A stretch of 64,000 nucleotides of DNA, from contig NZ_JYNS01000007.1 in the NCBI RefSeq assembly GCF_000934725.1, forward strand, positions 166,160 through 230,159. Direction: 5' to 3'. Source of the stretch: Methyloterricola oryzae (GTDB taxonomy: Bacteria; Pseudomonadota; Gammaproteobacteria; Methylococcales; Methylococcaceae). A program made the position numbers and the translations under genes. Below, piece by piece: positions 8,878 through 18,299 of this stretch (positions within the stretch are counted from its first letter, which is position 1; every line of letters begins with the position of its first letter). The notes below the pieces were generated by a model, which saw only the letters and a list, made by a program, of their open reading frames with translations, was not told the origin of the DNA and did not search any database.

Positions 8878-10367
8878 GGCCGACCACCCTCACCCTCCCC
8901 CAGGCAGCGCGCCAGCGCCCGGCTCCAGGCCTCGCGGGCATCGTCCAGACCCAGGGACAAAGCAGCCACGCATGCCTTGAGGGATTCCATTGCGGCCGGG
9001 ATAGCCTGCGGCTCCCTTTGGTCGAGCAGCCCGTCGTTAAAAGCCACCAGCCAAGCCAGCTGGAACTGCGGTGACAGCGGCTCCAGCCGATCCTGCTTGA
9101 GCAACTCGCGCAACAGCCGTCCCCGGCGCAGAGGCCGCTCCATGGCTTCGTCCAGGCGCGTGCCAAAACGGGTGAACACTTCCAGTTCGAGAAACTGCAG
9201 GTAGTCCAGCTTCATCCGGCCCGCCTCGTTCTTGATGGCGGGATGCTGCGCCCGCCCGCCGATGCGCGAGACCGAACGGGCAATGTCGATGGCCGGGCGG
9301 AAGCCGGCCGCGAACAGGTCCGCGTCCAGGTAGATCTGGCCGTCGGTGATGGAAATCAGGTTGGTGGGGATGTAGCCGGCAATATCCCCCAACTGGGTCT
9401 CCACGATGGGCAGCGCCGTCATGCTGCCGCCGCCCGCCACCGCGTTGAGGCAGGTGGAGCGTTCCAGAAGCTGCGCGTGAATGGAAAAAATGTCGCCGGG
9501 AAACGCCTCGCGCCCCGGCGGGCGCCGCAGCAGCAGGGAAAGCTCGCGATAGGTCCGGGCATGGGTGCTGAGGTCGTCATAGACCACCAGGGTATCGCGG
9601 CCCCGTTCCATCCAGTATTCCGCCAGGGCGCAGCCAGCATAGGGCGCCAGGTGCTTGAGACCCGGCAGCGCGCTGGCTTCGGCCACCACCAGCACGGTGA
9701 AGTCCATGGCTCCGGCGGCGCGCAGGATGTCCAGGGTGTTGACCACCGCCGAGCGCTTCTGCCCGATGAGCACCACCACGCACAGCACGTCCTTGCCCCG
9801 TTGACTGATCACCGCATCCAGCGCCAGGGAACTGCGTCCCAGGCCTTCGTCGCCGATGATCAGCTGCCGTTGCCCCTTGCCCACGGGAACCATGCTGTCG
9901 ACGATCTTGCAGCCCGTATAGAGAGGTTCATGCACCATATCGCGCGCCACGATCGGCGGGGAGTGGCGCAGGAGCCGCTGCCGGACATCAAACGACACAG
10001 GGCCCGCGCCGTCCAGCGGCTCCCCCAGCGGATTGACGACCCGCCCCAGCAATCCGTCGCCGCCGGGCACACTGAGCATGCGACCCGCCCTCAGGGCACG
10101 GACGCCGGCGCCGACAGCCCCGGTCTGGCGCAGCAGGATCGCCCCCAGCAGCCCCTCGCGCAGATCGAACACCATGGCCTGGCTGCCATCTTCCAGGTCC
10201 AGGATTTCCTCCATGGCCACCGTGGGCAATCCCGCGATCCAGGCGATCCCATCACCCACCGACACCACCCGGCCCTGCTCGGCCATGCGCAGCCCTGGCC
10301 GGTAGGTCGCCAACCACTGGGCCTGCCGCTCGAAAGGCCCGGACGCCAGCGGGCTAGGCACTGTCAT
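8874..10367 (-). CDS. atpA: Alternative F-type ATPase, alpha subunit (altered P-loop)
   Basis: Non-catalytic nucleotide-binding head subunit, 497 residues from the ATG at 10367 (an ATG at 10397 would add ten residues and lengthen the overlap with atpF). The family framework is clear: [27 protein letters not shown] and the arginine-finger segment SVSRIGG. The Walker A loop, normally GDRQTGKT, reads GDEGLGRS at residues 172-179, so the phosphate-binding Lys is Arg178 (codon 9834-9836). The rest of the subunit is intact, so it is probably assembled but may bind nucleotide weakly at the non-catalytic site. It overlaps atpG by 4 bp and atpF by 14 bp. Confidence 0.92.
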   Translation of the reverse strand: MTVPSPLASGPFERQAQWLATYRPGLRMAEQGRVVSVGDGIAWIAGLPTVAMEEILDLEDGSQAMVFDLREGLLGAILLRQTGAVGAGVRALRAGRMLSVPGGDGLLGRVVNPLGEPLDGAGPVSFDVRQRLLRHSPPIVARDMVHEPLYTGCKIVDSMVPVGKGQRQLIIGDEGLGRSSLALDAVISQRGKDVLCVVVLIGQKRSAVVNTLDILRAAGAMDFTVLVVAEASALPGLKHLAPYAGCALAEYWMERGRDTLVVYDDLSTHARTYRELSLLLRRPPGREAFPGDIFSIHAQLLERSTCLNAVAGGGSMTALPIVETQLGDIAGYIPTNLISITDGQIYLDADLFAAGFRPAIDIARSVSRIGGRAQHPAIKNEAGRMKLDYLQFLELEVFTRFGTRLDEAMERPLRRGRLLRELLKQDRLEPLSPQFQLAWLVAFNDGLLDQREPQAIPAAMESLKACVAALSLGLDDAREAWSRALARCLGEGEGGRP

Positions 10368-11103
10368 GGGCGGATTCGGCAAAGGCCCGGAGTTCATCGG
10401 CCAGGCTGGCGTGGAGCACCCAGGGCCCGACGGTGATGCGCAGGCCCGCGAGCAGCGCCGGCTCCTCGCTGAAACGGCAGTCGGGCGTCATTCCACACAA
10501 GTCGCCCAGCGTCGCCGCAAGGCGATTCCTCTGTTCGGGACTCAAGGGAAAGGCGCTCTTCACGTCAACCGGCTCGCGCGAGCTAGCAAGGGCCAGCCGC
10601 AAGGCCTCGGCGCTGGGCGCCGCCAGGACTTGCAAATGCCCCAGTGCCAGATCCACCAGACGCGTCTGCAAGTCAGGCGAGGCACAACTGGAAAGCAGGC
10701 GGCTGGCGAACTTGGCACCTTGCTCCAGGCACAGGGCCTGGTCATGGCGCAGTCGGTCCTCCCGTTGCCGCGCCGCGACCGCCTCTTCCTTCCTCCGGTT
10801 CTGCTCCAGTTCTTCGCCCAGCGCCGCCAGGCGGCGCTCGCGCTCTTCCTTCAACTCCTGTTGCAACTCGTCTCGCGCCGCCTGCTTTTCGGCCTCCCAG
10901 TCCTGGAGCCGGCTTTCGTAGCGGCCCCTGAGCGTCTCGGCTTCCGCCCGGATGGCGTCGGCATTGGCGATGATGGCCTCGGCCTGCGCCTTGCGGCGGG
11001 CCAAGGCGTCCTGCACCGGGCGGAACAAAAAGCGGCTGAGCAACCAGACCAGGATCAGGAAGTTGAGGATTTCCAGCAGAAAGGTGGACCAGTTCAGTTC
11101 CAA
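10354..11103 (-). CDS. atpF: Alternative F-type ATPase, b subunit with delta-like C-terminal domain
   Basis: A 249-residue peripheral-stalk subunit, much longer than an ordinary b subunit (about 156). Residues about 8-28 are a membrane helix, 29-150 a charged coiled coil (RKAQAEAII ... [10 protein letters not shown]), and the last 80 residues end in a motif like the delta/OSCP C-terminus ([19 protein letters not shown]). N-ATPase operons lack a separate atpH, and the long b subunit is thought to replace it. The start is TTG, preceded by GGGAGCAGG. atpH is absent from this operon. Confidence 0.88.
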   Translation of the reverse strand: MELNWSTFLLEILNFLILVWLLSRFLFRPVQDALARRKAQAEAIIANADAIRAEAETLRGRYESRLQDWEAEKQAARDELQQELKEERERRLAALGEELEQNRRKEEAVAARQREDRLRHDQALCLEQGAKFASRLLSSCASPDLQTRLVDLALGHLQVLAAPSAEALRLALASSREPVDVKSAFPLSPEQRNRLAATLGDLCGMTPDCRFSEEPALLAGLRITVGPWVLHASLADELRAFAESAHDSA

Positions 11104-11136
11104 GGGCCTGCTCCCGGGCGCGCGCGGCGAGCCGCC

Positions 11137-11403
11137 TTACTTGAGCACGTATTCCAGCAAGGGATTGCGGAACAGTACGATGAGTACGATGACCAGGACA
11201 TAGATGGCCAGCGATTCGATCATGGCCAGGCCTATGAAGAGGATGCGCATGATCGACTTCTCGGACTCCGGCTGGCGCGACAGCGCATCCAGGGCACTGG
11301 CAATGGCGCGCCCCATGGCGTAGGCGGGCAAGGCCACGCCGAGGGCGATGCCGAGCACCGCGACGGCGGTGCTGACCAGGGTCAACCAGCTCATGTCAGC
11401 CAT
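11137..11403 (-). CDS. atpE: Alternative F-type ATPase, c subunit (rotor ring)
   Basis: An 88-residue hairpin of two membrane helices joined by the polar loop SRQPE (residues 42-46). Helix 2 has the ion-carrying Glu63 followed by Ser64 and Tyr68 (IESLAIY), the pattern seen in sodium-binding rings. Helix 1 lacks the usual Gly-x-Gly-x-Gly run, and the position equivalent to the helix-1 Gln/Glu sodium ligand is Met30 (YAMGRAI). Ion choice therefore cannot be read off simply. It lies between atpB and atpF as in N-ATPase operons. Confidence 0.9.
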   Translation of the reverse strand: MADMSWLTLVSTAVAVLGIALGVALPAYAMGRAIASALDALSRQPESEKSIMRILFIGLAMIESLAIYVLVIVLIVLFRNPLLEYVLK

Positions 11404-11406
11404 GTC

Positions 11407-12096
11407 TCACTCCTCCTGTTGCCTGCGCCGTTCCTGGGATTGCAGCGCGCCGGCGATATAGATCAGGGCCAGCATGCCGAAGATGTAAGCCTGTACCAGG
11501 GCCTCCACCACATGCAGCATGAGCAGGGGCACCGGCGCCAGAAAGCCGGCCACCATGAGCACCAGCAGGGCCGCCATCTCCAGGCTCATCATATTGCCGA
11601 ACAGGCGGATCGCCAATGCAATGGTGCGCGTCACCTCGCTCACCAGGTGGAAAGGGAGCAGGATCGGGCTGGGACTGAGGTAGTGCTTGAGGTAAGCCTT
11701 GAGTCCCAGTTCGCGGATGCCGAACCAGTGCACGGAAAAGAACACAGCGATGGCCAATGCCGCCGTGAGCGAGAGATCCCGCGTGGGGGAATCCAGTCCG
11801 GGCACCAGCCCGACCAGATTGGCCACTACCAGGAACAGCCACAGACTGCCGATGAAAGGCAGCAGCAGGCGCCGATGCGCCGGTGCGGCGGCCGCGATGG
11901 CGTCTTCCATCACCGTCACCACGGCTTCCGTCGCCGTTTGCAGCCAGCCGGCGGGCTTTGTCCGGGGACGCGTGGCCCACCAGGAAACGAACGCCAATGC
12001 CACGCTGATGCCGCAGGTCGTCAGCGCGGTCTCGGTGATCTCCAATGGCCCGAAGCTGACCAGGGTCGCCGCGGACAAGGCATTGCTCATGCTCAT
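11407..12096 (-). CDS. atpB: Alternative F-type ATPase, a subunit (ion channel)
   Basis: A 229-residue membrane stator subunit that passes ions to the c ring. The essential arginine is visible in LAIRLFGNMM (Arg164, equivalent to E. coli Arg210), and five or six hydrophobic helices are evident. The start overlaps the stop of the atpQ-like gene (ATGA), and the stop is 3 bp from the atpE start. An internal ATG two codons later is an alternative start. Confidence 0.9.
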   Translation of the reverse strand: MSMSNALSAATLVSFGPLEITETALTTCGISVALAFVSWWATRPRTKPAGWLQTATEAVVTVMEDAIAAAAPAHRRLLLPFIGSLWLFLVVANLVGLVPGLDSPTRDLSLTAALAIAVFFSVHWFGIRELGLKAYLKHYLSPSPILLPFHLVSEVTRTIALAIRLFGNMMSLEMAALLVLMVAGFLAPVPLLMLHVVEALVQAYIFGMLALIYIAGALQSQERRRQQEE

Positions 12097-12361
12097 TCCT
12101 TTACGAACCAGTAGACGTTGAAACTGCCGATCGCCACGCCCAGGGCGATCATCAACAGGGTCCAGTGGACGGAATAACCTTCCACGTGGCGGTCCAGCCA
12201 GAGCCCGACGTAAGCGCCCAGCACCACGGGCACGGCGAACAGCAAGCCCAGGGTGCCCACGTAGGCGGTTTGCGCCAGCAGCGTGGGCTGGTCGCGCTGG
12301 GCCTGCCGCATGCGCCGGGCCTGGTTCTCGACGCGCTTGCGCAAGCGCTCGTCGGCATCGG

Positions 12362-12365
<4 letters not shown>
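12093..12365 (-). CDS. atpQ: AtpQ/AtpI-type small ATPase assembly protein
   Basis: A 90-residue protein with a basic, soluble N-terminus and two membrane helices (GLLFAVPVVLGAYVGLWLD and a C-terminal one ending FNVYWFV), as in the AtpQ/AtpZ-AtpI family. These proteins help assemble or insert the F0 sector and may carry Mg2+. N-ATPase operons normally hold a second small gene, atpR, directly after it. Here this gene overlaps atpB by 4 bp, leaving no room for atpR. The GTG start overlaps the atpC stop by 4 bp (GTGA). Confidence 0.78.
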
Positions 12366-14178
<1,813 letters not shown>

Positions 14179-14562
14179 CTAGCGGGGCAGGCGGTAAGCG
14201 TAGACGGCGAGCAGCAGCCAGGCGGCCAGGAAGGCGGTACCGCCGAAGGGCGTGATCGCCCCCAGCCATTTCACCCCGCTGATGGCCAGGACGTACAGAC
14301 TGCCGGAGAAGATGAAAATGCCGGCAAGCAGCAGCGCCGCCGCCCAGCGCAACAGCCGGGATTCAGGGTCACCCCTGAGCAGCAGGGCCACCACGCCCAG
14401 CCCTAGCCCGTGCCAGAAGTGGTACTGCACTCCGGTCTGATAGACCGCCAGCATGGCGGCATCCAGGTGCTGGCGCAGGCCGTGGGCGCCAAAGGCACCT
14501 AAGGCCACGGCCGTGAACAGGCTGAGGGCTGCGAGCAGGAGGGTTATGCGGTACGTCATCAT
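14179..14562 (-). CDS. DUF423 family membrane protein
   Basis: A 127-residue protein with four membrane helices. The N-terminus (LGAFGAHGLR) and the following YQTGVQYHFWHGLGL are diagnostic of DUF423 (YgdD-like). Function is unknown. It lies 9 bp before atpD and 10 bp after the deaminase gene, so it is probably co-transcribed with the ATPase. Confidence 0.85.
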   Translation of the reverse strand: MMTYRITLLLAALSLFTAVALGAFGAHGLRQHLDAAMLAVYQTGVQYHFWHGLGLGVVALLLRGDPESRLLRWAAALLLAGIFIFSGSLYVLAISGVKWLGAITPFGGTAFLAAWLLLAVYAYRLPR

Positions 14563-14572
14563 GGGCTAGCCG

Positions 14573-15010
14573 TCAGACACCGATATCTTCATTCCACAGT
14601 TCGCCGTGGGCCGCGATGAAATCCCGCATGAGCCGGACGCAAGTCTCATCGTCCACCACCTCGAGGGACACGCCGCGAGCGCGCAGCAAATCCTCCTCGC
14701 CCATGAATGTGCGGTTCTCGCCGATCACCACGCGGGGAATCCCGTACAACAGGATGGCGCCGCTGCACATGGCGCAGGGCGACAGCGTGGTGTAGAGGGT
14801 GCATTCGCGATATACCGAGGCCGGCTGGCGGCCCGCGTTTTCCAGGGCGTCCATTTCTCCGTGGAGGATGGCGCTGCCCGACTGCACCCGGCGATTGTGC
14901 CCGCGCCCGATGATGCGCCCGCCGTGGACGATCACCGAACCGATGGGTATGCCGCCTTCGGCCAAGCCCTTCTCGGCTTCTTCAATAGCGGCCCGCAGGA
15001 ATGGGTCCAT
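14573..15010 (-). CDS. Cytosine deaminase-like nucleoside/base deaminase (fungal Fcy1-like)
   Basis: A 145-residue zinc-dependent deaminase. The ATG at 15010 follows AAGGAG. The active site is H50-G-E52 and P78-C79-A-M-C82. Along the whole length it resembles yeast cytosine deaminase: EGGIPIGSV, GRGHNRR, SGSAILHGE, TLYTTLSPC, YGIPRVVIGEN and the C-terminal WNEDIG. Bacterial codA-type cytosine deaminases are an unrelated fold. The likely reaction is cytosine to uracil, although guanine or another base cannot be excluded. Neighbours do not point to pyrimidine salvage. Confidence 0.8.
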   Translation of the reverse strand: MDPFLRAAIEEAEKGLAEGGIPIGSVIVHGGRIIGRGHNRRVQSGSAILHGEMDALENAGRQPASVYRECTLYTTLSPCAMCSGAILLYGIPRVVIGENRTFMGEEDLLRARGVSLEVVDDETCVRLMRDFIAAHGELWNEDIGV

Positions 15011-15043
15011 GCTGTTCTCCTTCAAGATCCCGACGCCACGGCT

Positions 15044-16693
15044 TCAACGCCCCTGGCTGCGCCAGCGCTGCACGATACTGTTGATGTCCAGATCGTCGGG
15101 GCCGCTGTTCCAGTAGGTATGGAAATCCACGTCGTTGCTGTTGGGCGGCGGGTCCGGCTTGTAAACCTGGAAACGCACCGGCAGCGGGGTAGCCTCGCCC
15201 AGCACCATGGCTTCGCCACGCCCCAGGGCGGTGAGGATGTCCACCAGATCGCCCTCCCCCTCCGGCACCAGCTTCTTAACATACGCCTGATCGTCCGGAT
15301 TGGTGATGCGCAGGCATACGTAGGTGCCGCACTGGGACAGCACGGTTTCCGAGAGTTCGTGGGGCCGCTGGCTCACCACGCACAATCCGACCCCGTACTT
15401 GCGCCCCTCCTTGGCGATGCGTTCCATGGACTTGCGCGTGCCCTCGAACCCGGCGGCCGAGTCGCGCGGAATATAGGCATGGGCCTCCTCGCAGATCAGG
15501 AGAATCGGGAATTCCCGGTTCTGAGGGTTCCAGTAGTTGAATTCGAAGGCCAGGCGCCCGATCTGCGCCGACACCGTGGGCCGGACGTCGAAGGGCACCG
15601 GGCTCAGGTCGATGACGGTGATCTGCGCCCGGGGCTCGCCCAGGCCGACGAAATCCCGCAGCAGGCTCTCCAGGGATTCGGAGCGGTTGCGCCGCTGCGG
15701 GCTGAGCAGGAAATCGTAGCGCACGTCGTTGAGCCGGCTCATGAGCTTCACCAGGAACTCGTCGAATTGCCCGAACAACGGCCCCTTGGTCTTGCCGAAG
15801 TCGGTGCGCATCTCGTTGGCTTCCTTGAAGCTGTCATAGACGGCTTTCAACGGGAAATACACGGGCGAGTCGATGGACACGGCGTCCATGCCCAACTGCT
15901 CCGCGCTCTTCTTCTTCAAGGCAAAAATGGTCTCGCGCAGAAAGGCCATCTGCACCGAGGCCCCTTCGTCGTTGCGGTCGATGAACAGGTCCACCAACTC
16001 GGCGAAGGTCATCAGCCAGTAGGGAATCTCCAGGCGGCGCGCGTCCAGGTAGCGGGTATTCTTGGGATCGAAGGCCGAATTGAGCTGGCCGTCGCGACCG
16101 CGCCAGCAGTATTCGCCGTGCAGGTCGAGCAGAATGATGTGCGCCTTGGGCATGGCTGAGACCACATGCTGGATCAGGCTGGCCACGGTCCAGGACTTGC
16201 CCGAGCCCGACTGGCCGAGGATGGCGAAATGGCGGCTGCACAGTGCGGAGGCGTCCAGATACACGCCCGTGGCGGGATGGCTGCGCAGATAACCCAGGTT
16301 GAAGCGCTGGGCGCGGTATTTGACGAAGATGGAATTGATCTCCTCCGGCGCCACCGCGTGGATTTCCGCGCCGGGTGTCGGATAGCGGCGGACACCCCGC
16401 TGGAACTGGTTCTTGTCACCCACCTCGCCCAAGGGCGTCAGGGTCACGGAGCAGCCGGCGGCGGAGCGGCAGCCCTTGGGTTGGGTCGCCTCGATGCGCT
16501 TGACCATAGCCAGCACGCGCAGGCCGAATTGATGGATGGAGACGTAGGAGCCCACCTGCCCGACGATCTGGGTTTCACCGCCCACCGTCACCTGGTCGCG
16601 GAAGCCCTCGTCCTCGCCCAACAGCCGCCCCAGCATGCCACTGCCGTCCACCCGCACCACGTGTCCTATCAAGGTGTCGTTGGTATTCTCCAT
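15044..16693 (-). CDS. HerA-type (DUF87) hexameric ATPase
   Basis: A 549-residue RecA/FtsK-superfamily ATPase. The N-terminal HAS-barrel-like part (about 1-110) is followed by Walker A GQSGSGKS (residues 160-167), a LLDLHGEY segment, a Walker B ICEEAHAYIP, and C-terminal SQRPHELSETVLSQC with a sensor-type polar segment. HerA proteins are ring translocases, usually paired with the nuclease NurA or with Sir2/DUF4297 effectors. No nuclease is present here. Instead the neighbours are a 47-residue membrane peptide upstream on the same strand and two membrane/coiled-coil genes divergent. The ATG follows AGAGGA; a GTG three bases earlier is an alternative. Confidence 0.85.
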   Translation of the reverse strand: MENTNDTLIGHVVRVDGSGMLGRLLGEDEGFRDQVTVGGETQIVGQVGSYVSIHQFGLRVLAMVKRIEATQPKGCRSAAGCSVTLTPLGEVGDKNQFQRGVRRYPTPGAEIHAVAPEEINSIFVKYRAQRFNLGYLRSHPATGVYLDASALCSRHFAILGQSGSGKSWTVASLIQHVVSAMPKAHIILLDLHGEYCWRGRDGQLNSAFDPKNTRYLDARRLEIPYWLMTFAELVDLFIDRNDEGASVQMAFLRETIFALKKKSAEQLGMDAVSIDSPVYFPLKAVYDSFKEANEMRTDFGKTKGPLFGQFDEFLVKLMSRLNDVRYDFLLSPQRRNRSESLESLLRDFVGLGEPRAQITVIDLSPVPFDVRPTVSAQIGRLAFEFNYWNPQNREFPILLICEEAHAYIPRDSAAGFEGTRKSMERIAKEGRKYGVGLCVVSQRPHELSETVLSQCGTYVCLRITNPDDQAYVKKLVPEGEGDLVDILTALGRGEAMVLGEATPLPVRFQVYKPDPPPNSNDVDFHTYWNSGPDDLDINSIVQRWRSQGR

Positions 16694-16744
16694 CACGCGT
16701 CCTCTTCTGCAACGATTTGCACGACTTCCAGGGAACTGCAGGAC

Positions 16745-16888
16745 CTACCAGCCGCCTTCCTCATCGTCATAGGGTTTCGCCTTGACCGAATCCGGCACCT
16801 TCGGTTGCTTCGCCGTCCGCAGCAGCACCAGCAGATTGCCGACCACCACGACGACCACCACAACCAGCATCAGGAAAAAGATTTCCAT
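16745..16888 (-). CDS. Small single-pass membrane protein (47 residues)
   Basis: A short open frame 51 bp upstream of the HerA gene on the same strand. It has a signal-anchor-like helix (residues 3-23, including eight consecutive valines), then a basic stretch (RTAKQPK) and an acidic tail ending YDDEEGGW. Codon third positions are mostly G/C, as in neighbouring genes, and GAAGAG lies upstream of the ATG. It is too short to match a family by eye. Position and orientation suggest it is co-expressed with the HerA ATPase and may tether it to the membrane (inference). Confidence 0.6.
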   Translation of the reverse strand: MEIFFLMLVVVVVVVVGNLLVLLRTAKQPKVPDSVKAKPYDDEEGGW

Positions 16889-17045
16889 GCCCTTCACTCT
16901 TCAAATTGATCCGGGAAAGCAATAGCATGTCGGGGACTTCCCAACCGACGGTGATCCCTATGCATGATAAGACCACCCGGCAGTCCCCTGTTTCAGCGCC
17001 GCCGGCGCGTTCCATCCCGCCATCAGGCCTATCGGGGCCCACGTC

Positions 17046-18299
17046 ATGACCGCGCAGGTCTGGCGCATCGGGCAGATCCTCAACTCCGTTCAGAGCACCT
17101 TCGTCGGGCTGCTGCGGGTCTGGTCCATCCCCATCGTGCTGCTGCTGAGCGTGGCCTCCGGCTACACGACCTATTATGGCATGTCTTTTTTCATTACCTG
17201 GTGGATCGCCCTGATCATCACGGTGGCGGTGCAATCCATCATCGTCATCTGCACCCTGGAGCTGGCGGGCACCCACTGGCGCGCCAACCTGCCGCGCTAC
17301 CTCAGCATCGCCGGCTCCCTGGTGGTCGCCTTGGTGGTCTCGGTATCGTTCTCCTATTTCAAGTTCTACGAGTTCTCTCAGCGCGACCAGTTGCTGCTGG
17401 ATAAGACCGCCGCCCTGGAAAGCGATGTCGCGCGCTACCTTGAAGACGTGGCGCGCCAGCACAGCGGATTGATCGCGCAGCAGGAACGCAAGGCCGAGGC
17501 CGCTCGCCTGGAAGCCACTCAGGCCTATCTGGGCAACCACCCGGCCATGCAGGAAAACACGGCGCGCAAGGTCGGCAAGGGCAAGTTCTGGAGCCTTTAC
17601 AACGAGATCCAGCAGCGTGAGGAAACCAAGCTGGCTAGCCTCAAGACCGACCTGGCGGCCCTGGATGGCGCCATCCTGGCGCTGCGCGGCGCGAGCCAGG
17701 GCTTCACGCGGCAGCCCAGTGACGCGAGCGCCTACGAGAAGCTTCAGGAAGCGCTGCGCAATGTCCAGACCCGCGCCGATTCCCTGGCCGCGGGGGCCGG
17801 CCTGACACCGGTGAAGGCACCGGTCCCGGCGCCCTTCCCTCAGTTCAGCCAGGGCATCACACCCACCTTTGACATGTGGCGCAACATCTCCTGGTTCGCC
17901 CTGGCCTGTGCCTGCATGGTGGATTTCTTCACCTTGGTGCTGTCCTATCGCCTGGAATCCACGGCCCCGGGGCCCCTCACCGAGGAAGAGAAGGAACTGG
18001 CCTACGCGGGCCTTCGCCAGTTCGGCGAGTTCACCATCAACGGCAACGACGAACTGGAATTCCAGATCGAGAAGACCGAACTGGAACGGGCGCGGCGCTA
18101 TTCGGACTGGACTCGCATGTTCGCCGTGGCCTTTCTGCTCAATCGCGGCTACCTGCGCAAGATCAGCGGCAAGGCGGTGGAGTTCGCGCCGAACCTCTAT
18201 CCCATCATTTCGGAGCGTCTGAAGCTGCGCCGCGAGGAACCGGCGCCGGCCAATGACGAGCGGATTCGTGTAGCCATGGAGAAAAAGCGTTATGGATGA
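17046..18299 (+). CDS. Membrane protein with a periplasmic or cytosolic coiled coil, unknown function
   Basis: A 417-residue protein of unknown family. Three hydrophobic helices lie near the N-terminus (about 24-44, 48-72, 84-104), then a long charged coiled-coil region (about 112-265), a fourth helix (about 283-302), and a hydrophilic C-terminus rich in Glu/Arg. The Pro-rich piece VKAPVPAPFPQF separates the coiled coil from helix 4. The gene is divergent from the HerA operon across 157 bp and overlaps the next gene by 8 bp. Such architecture suits a membrane anchor or scaffold. I do not recognise the family. Confidence 0.75.
   Translation: MTAQVWRIGQILNSVQSTFVGLLRVWSIPIVLLLSVASGYTTYYGMSFFITWWIALIITVAVQSIIVICTLELAGTHWRANLPRYLSIAGSLVVALVVSVSFSYFKFYEFSQRDQLLLDKTAALESDVARYLEDVARQHSGLIAQQERKAEAARLEATQAYLGNHPAMQENTARKVGKGKFWSLYNEIQQREETKLASLKTDLAALDGAILALRGASQGFTRQPSDASAYEKLQEALRNVQTRADSLAAGAGLTPVKAPVPAPFPQFSQGITPTFDMWRNISWFALACACMVDFFTLVLSYRLESTAPGPLTEEEKELAYAGLRQFGEFTINGNDELEFQIEKTELERARRYSDWTRMFAVAFLLNRGYLRKISGKAVEFAPNLYPIISERLKLRREEPAPANDERIRVAMEKKRYG

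Noticed and set aside
10366..12114. Long plus-strand open frame (582 codons) opposite the ATPase genes
   Set aside because: It is rich in Gln, Arg and His, has no family resemblance, and is antisense to atpF, atpE and atpB, which all match their families.
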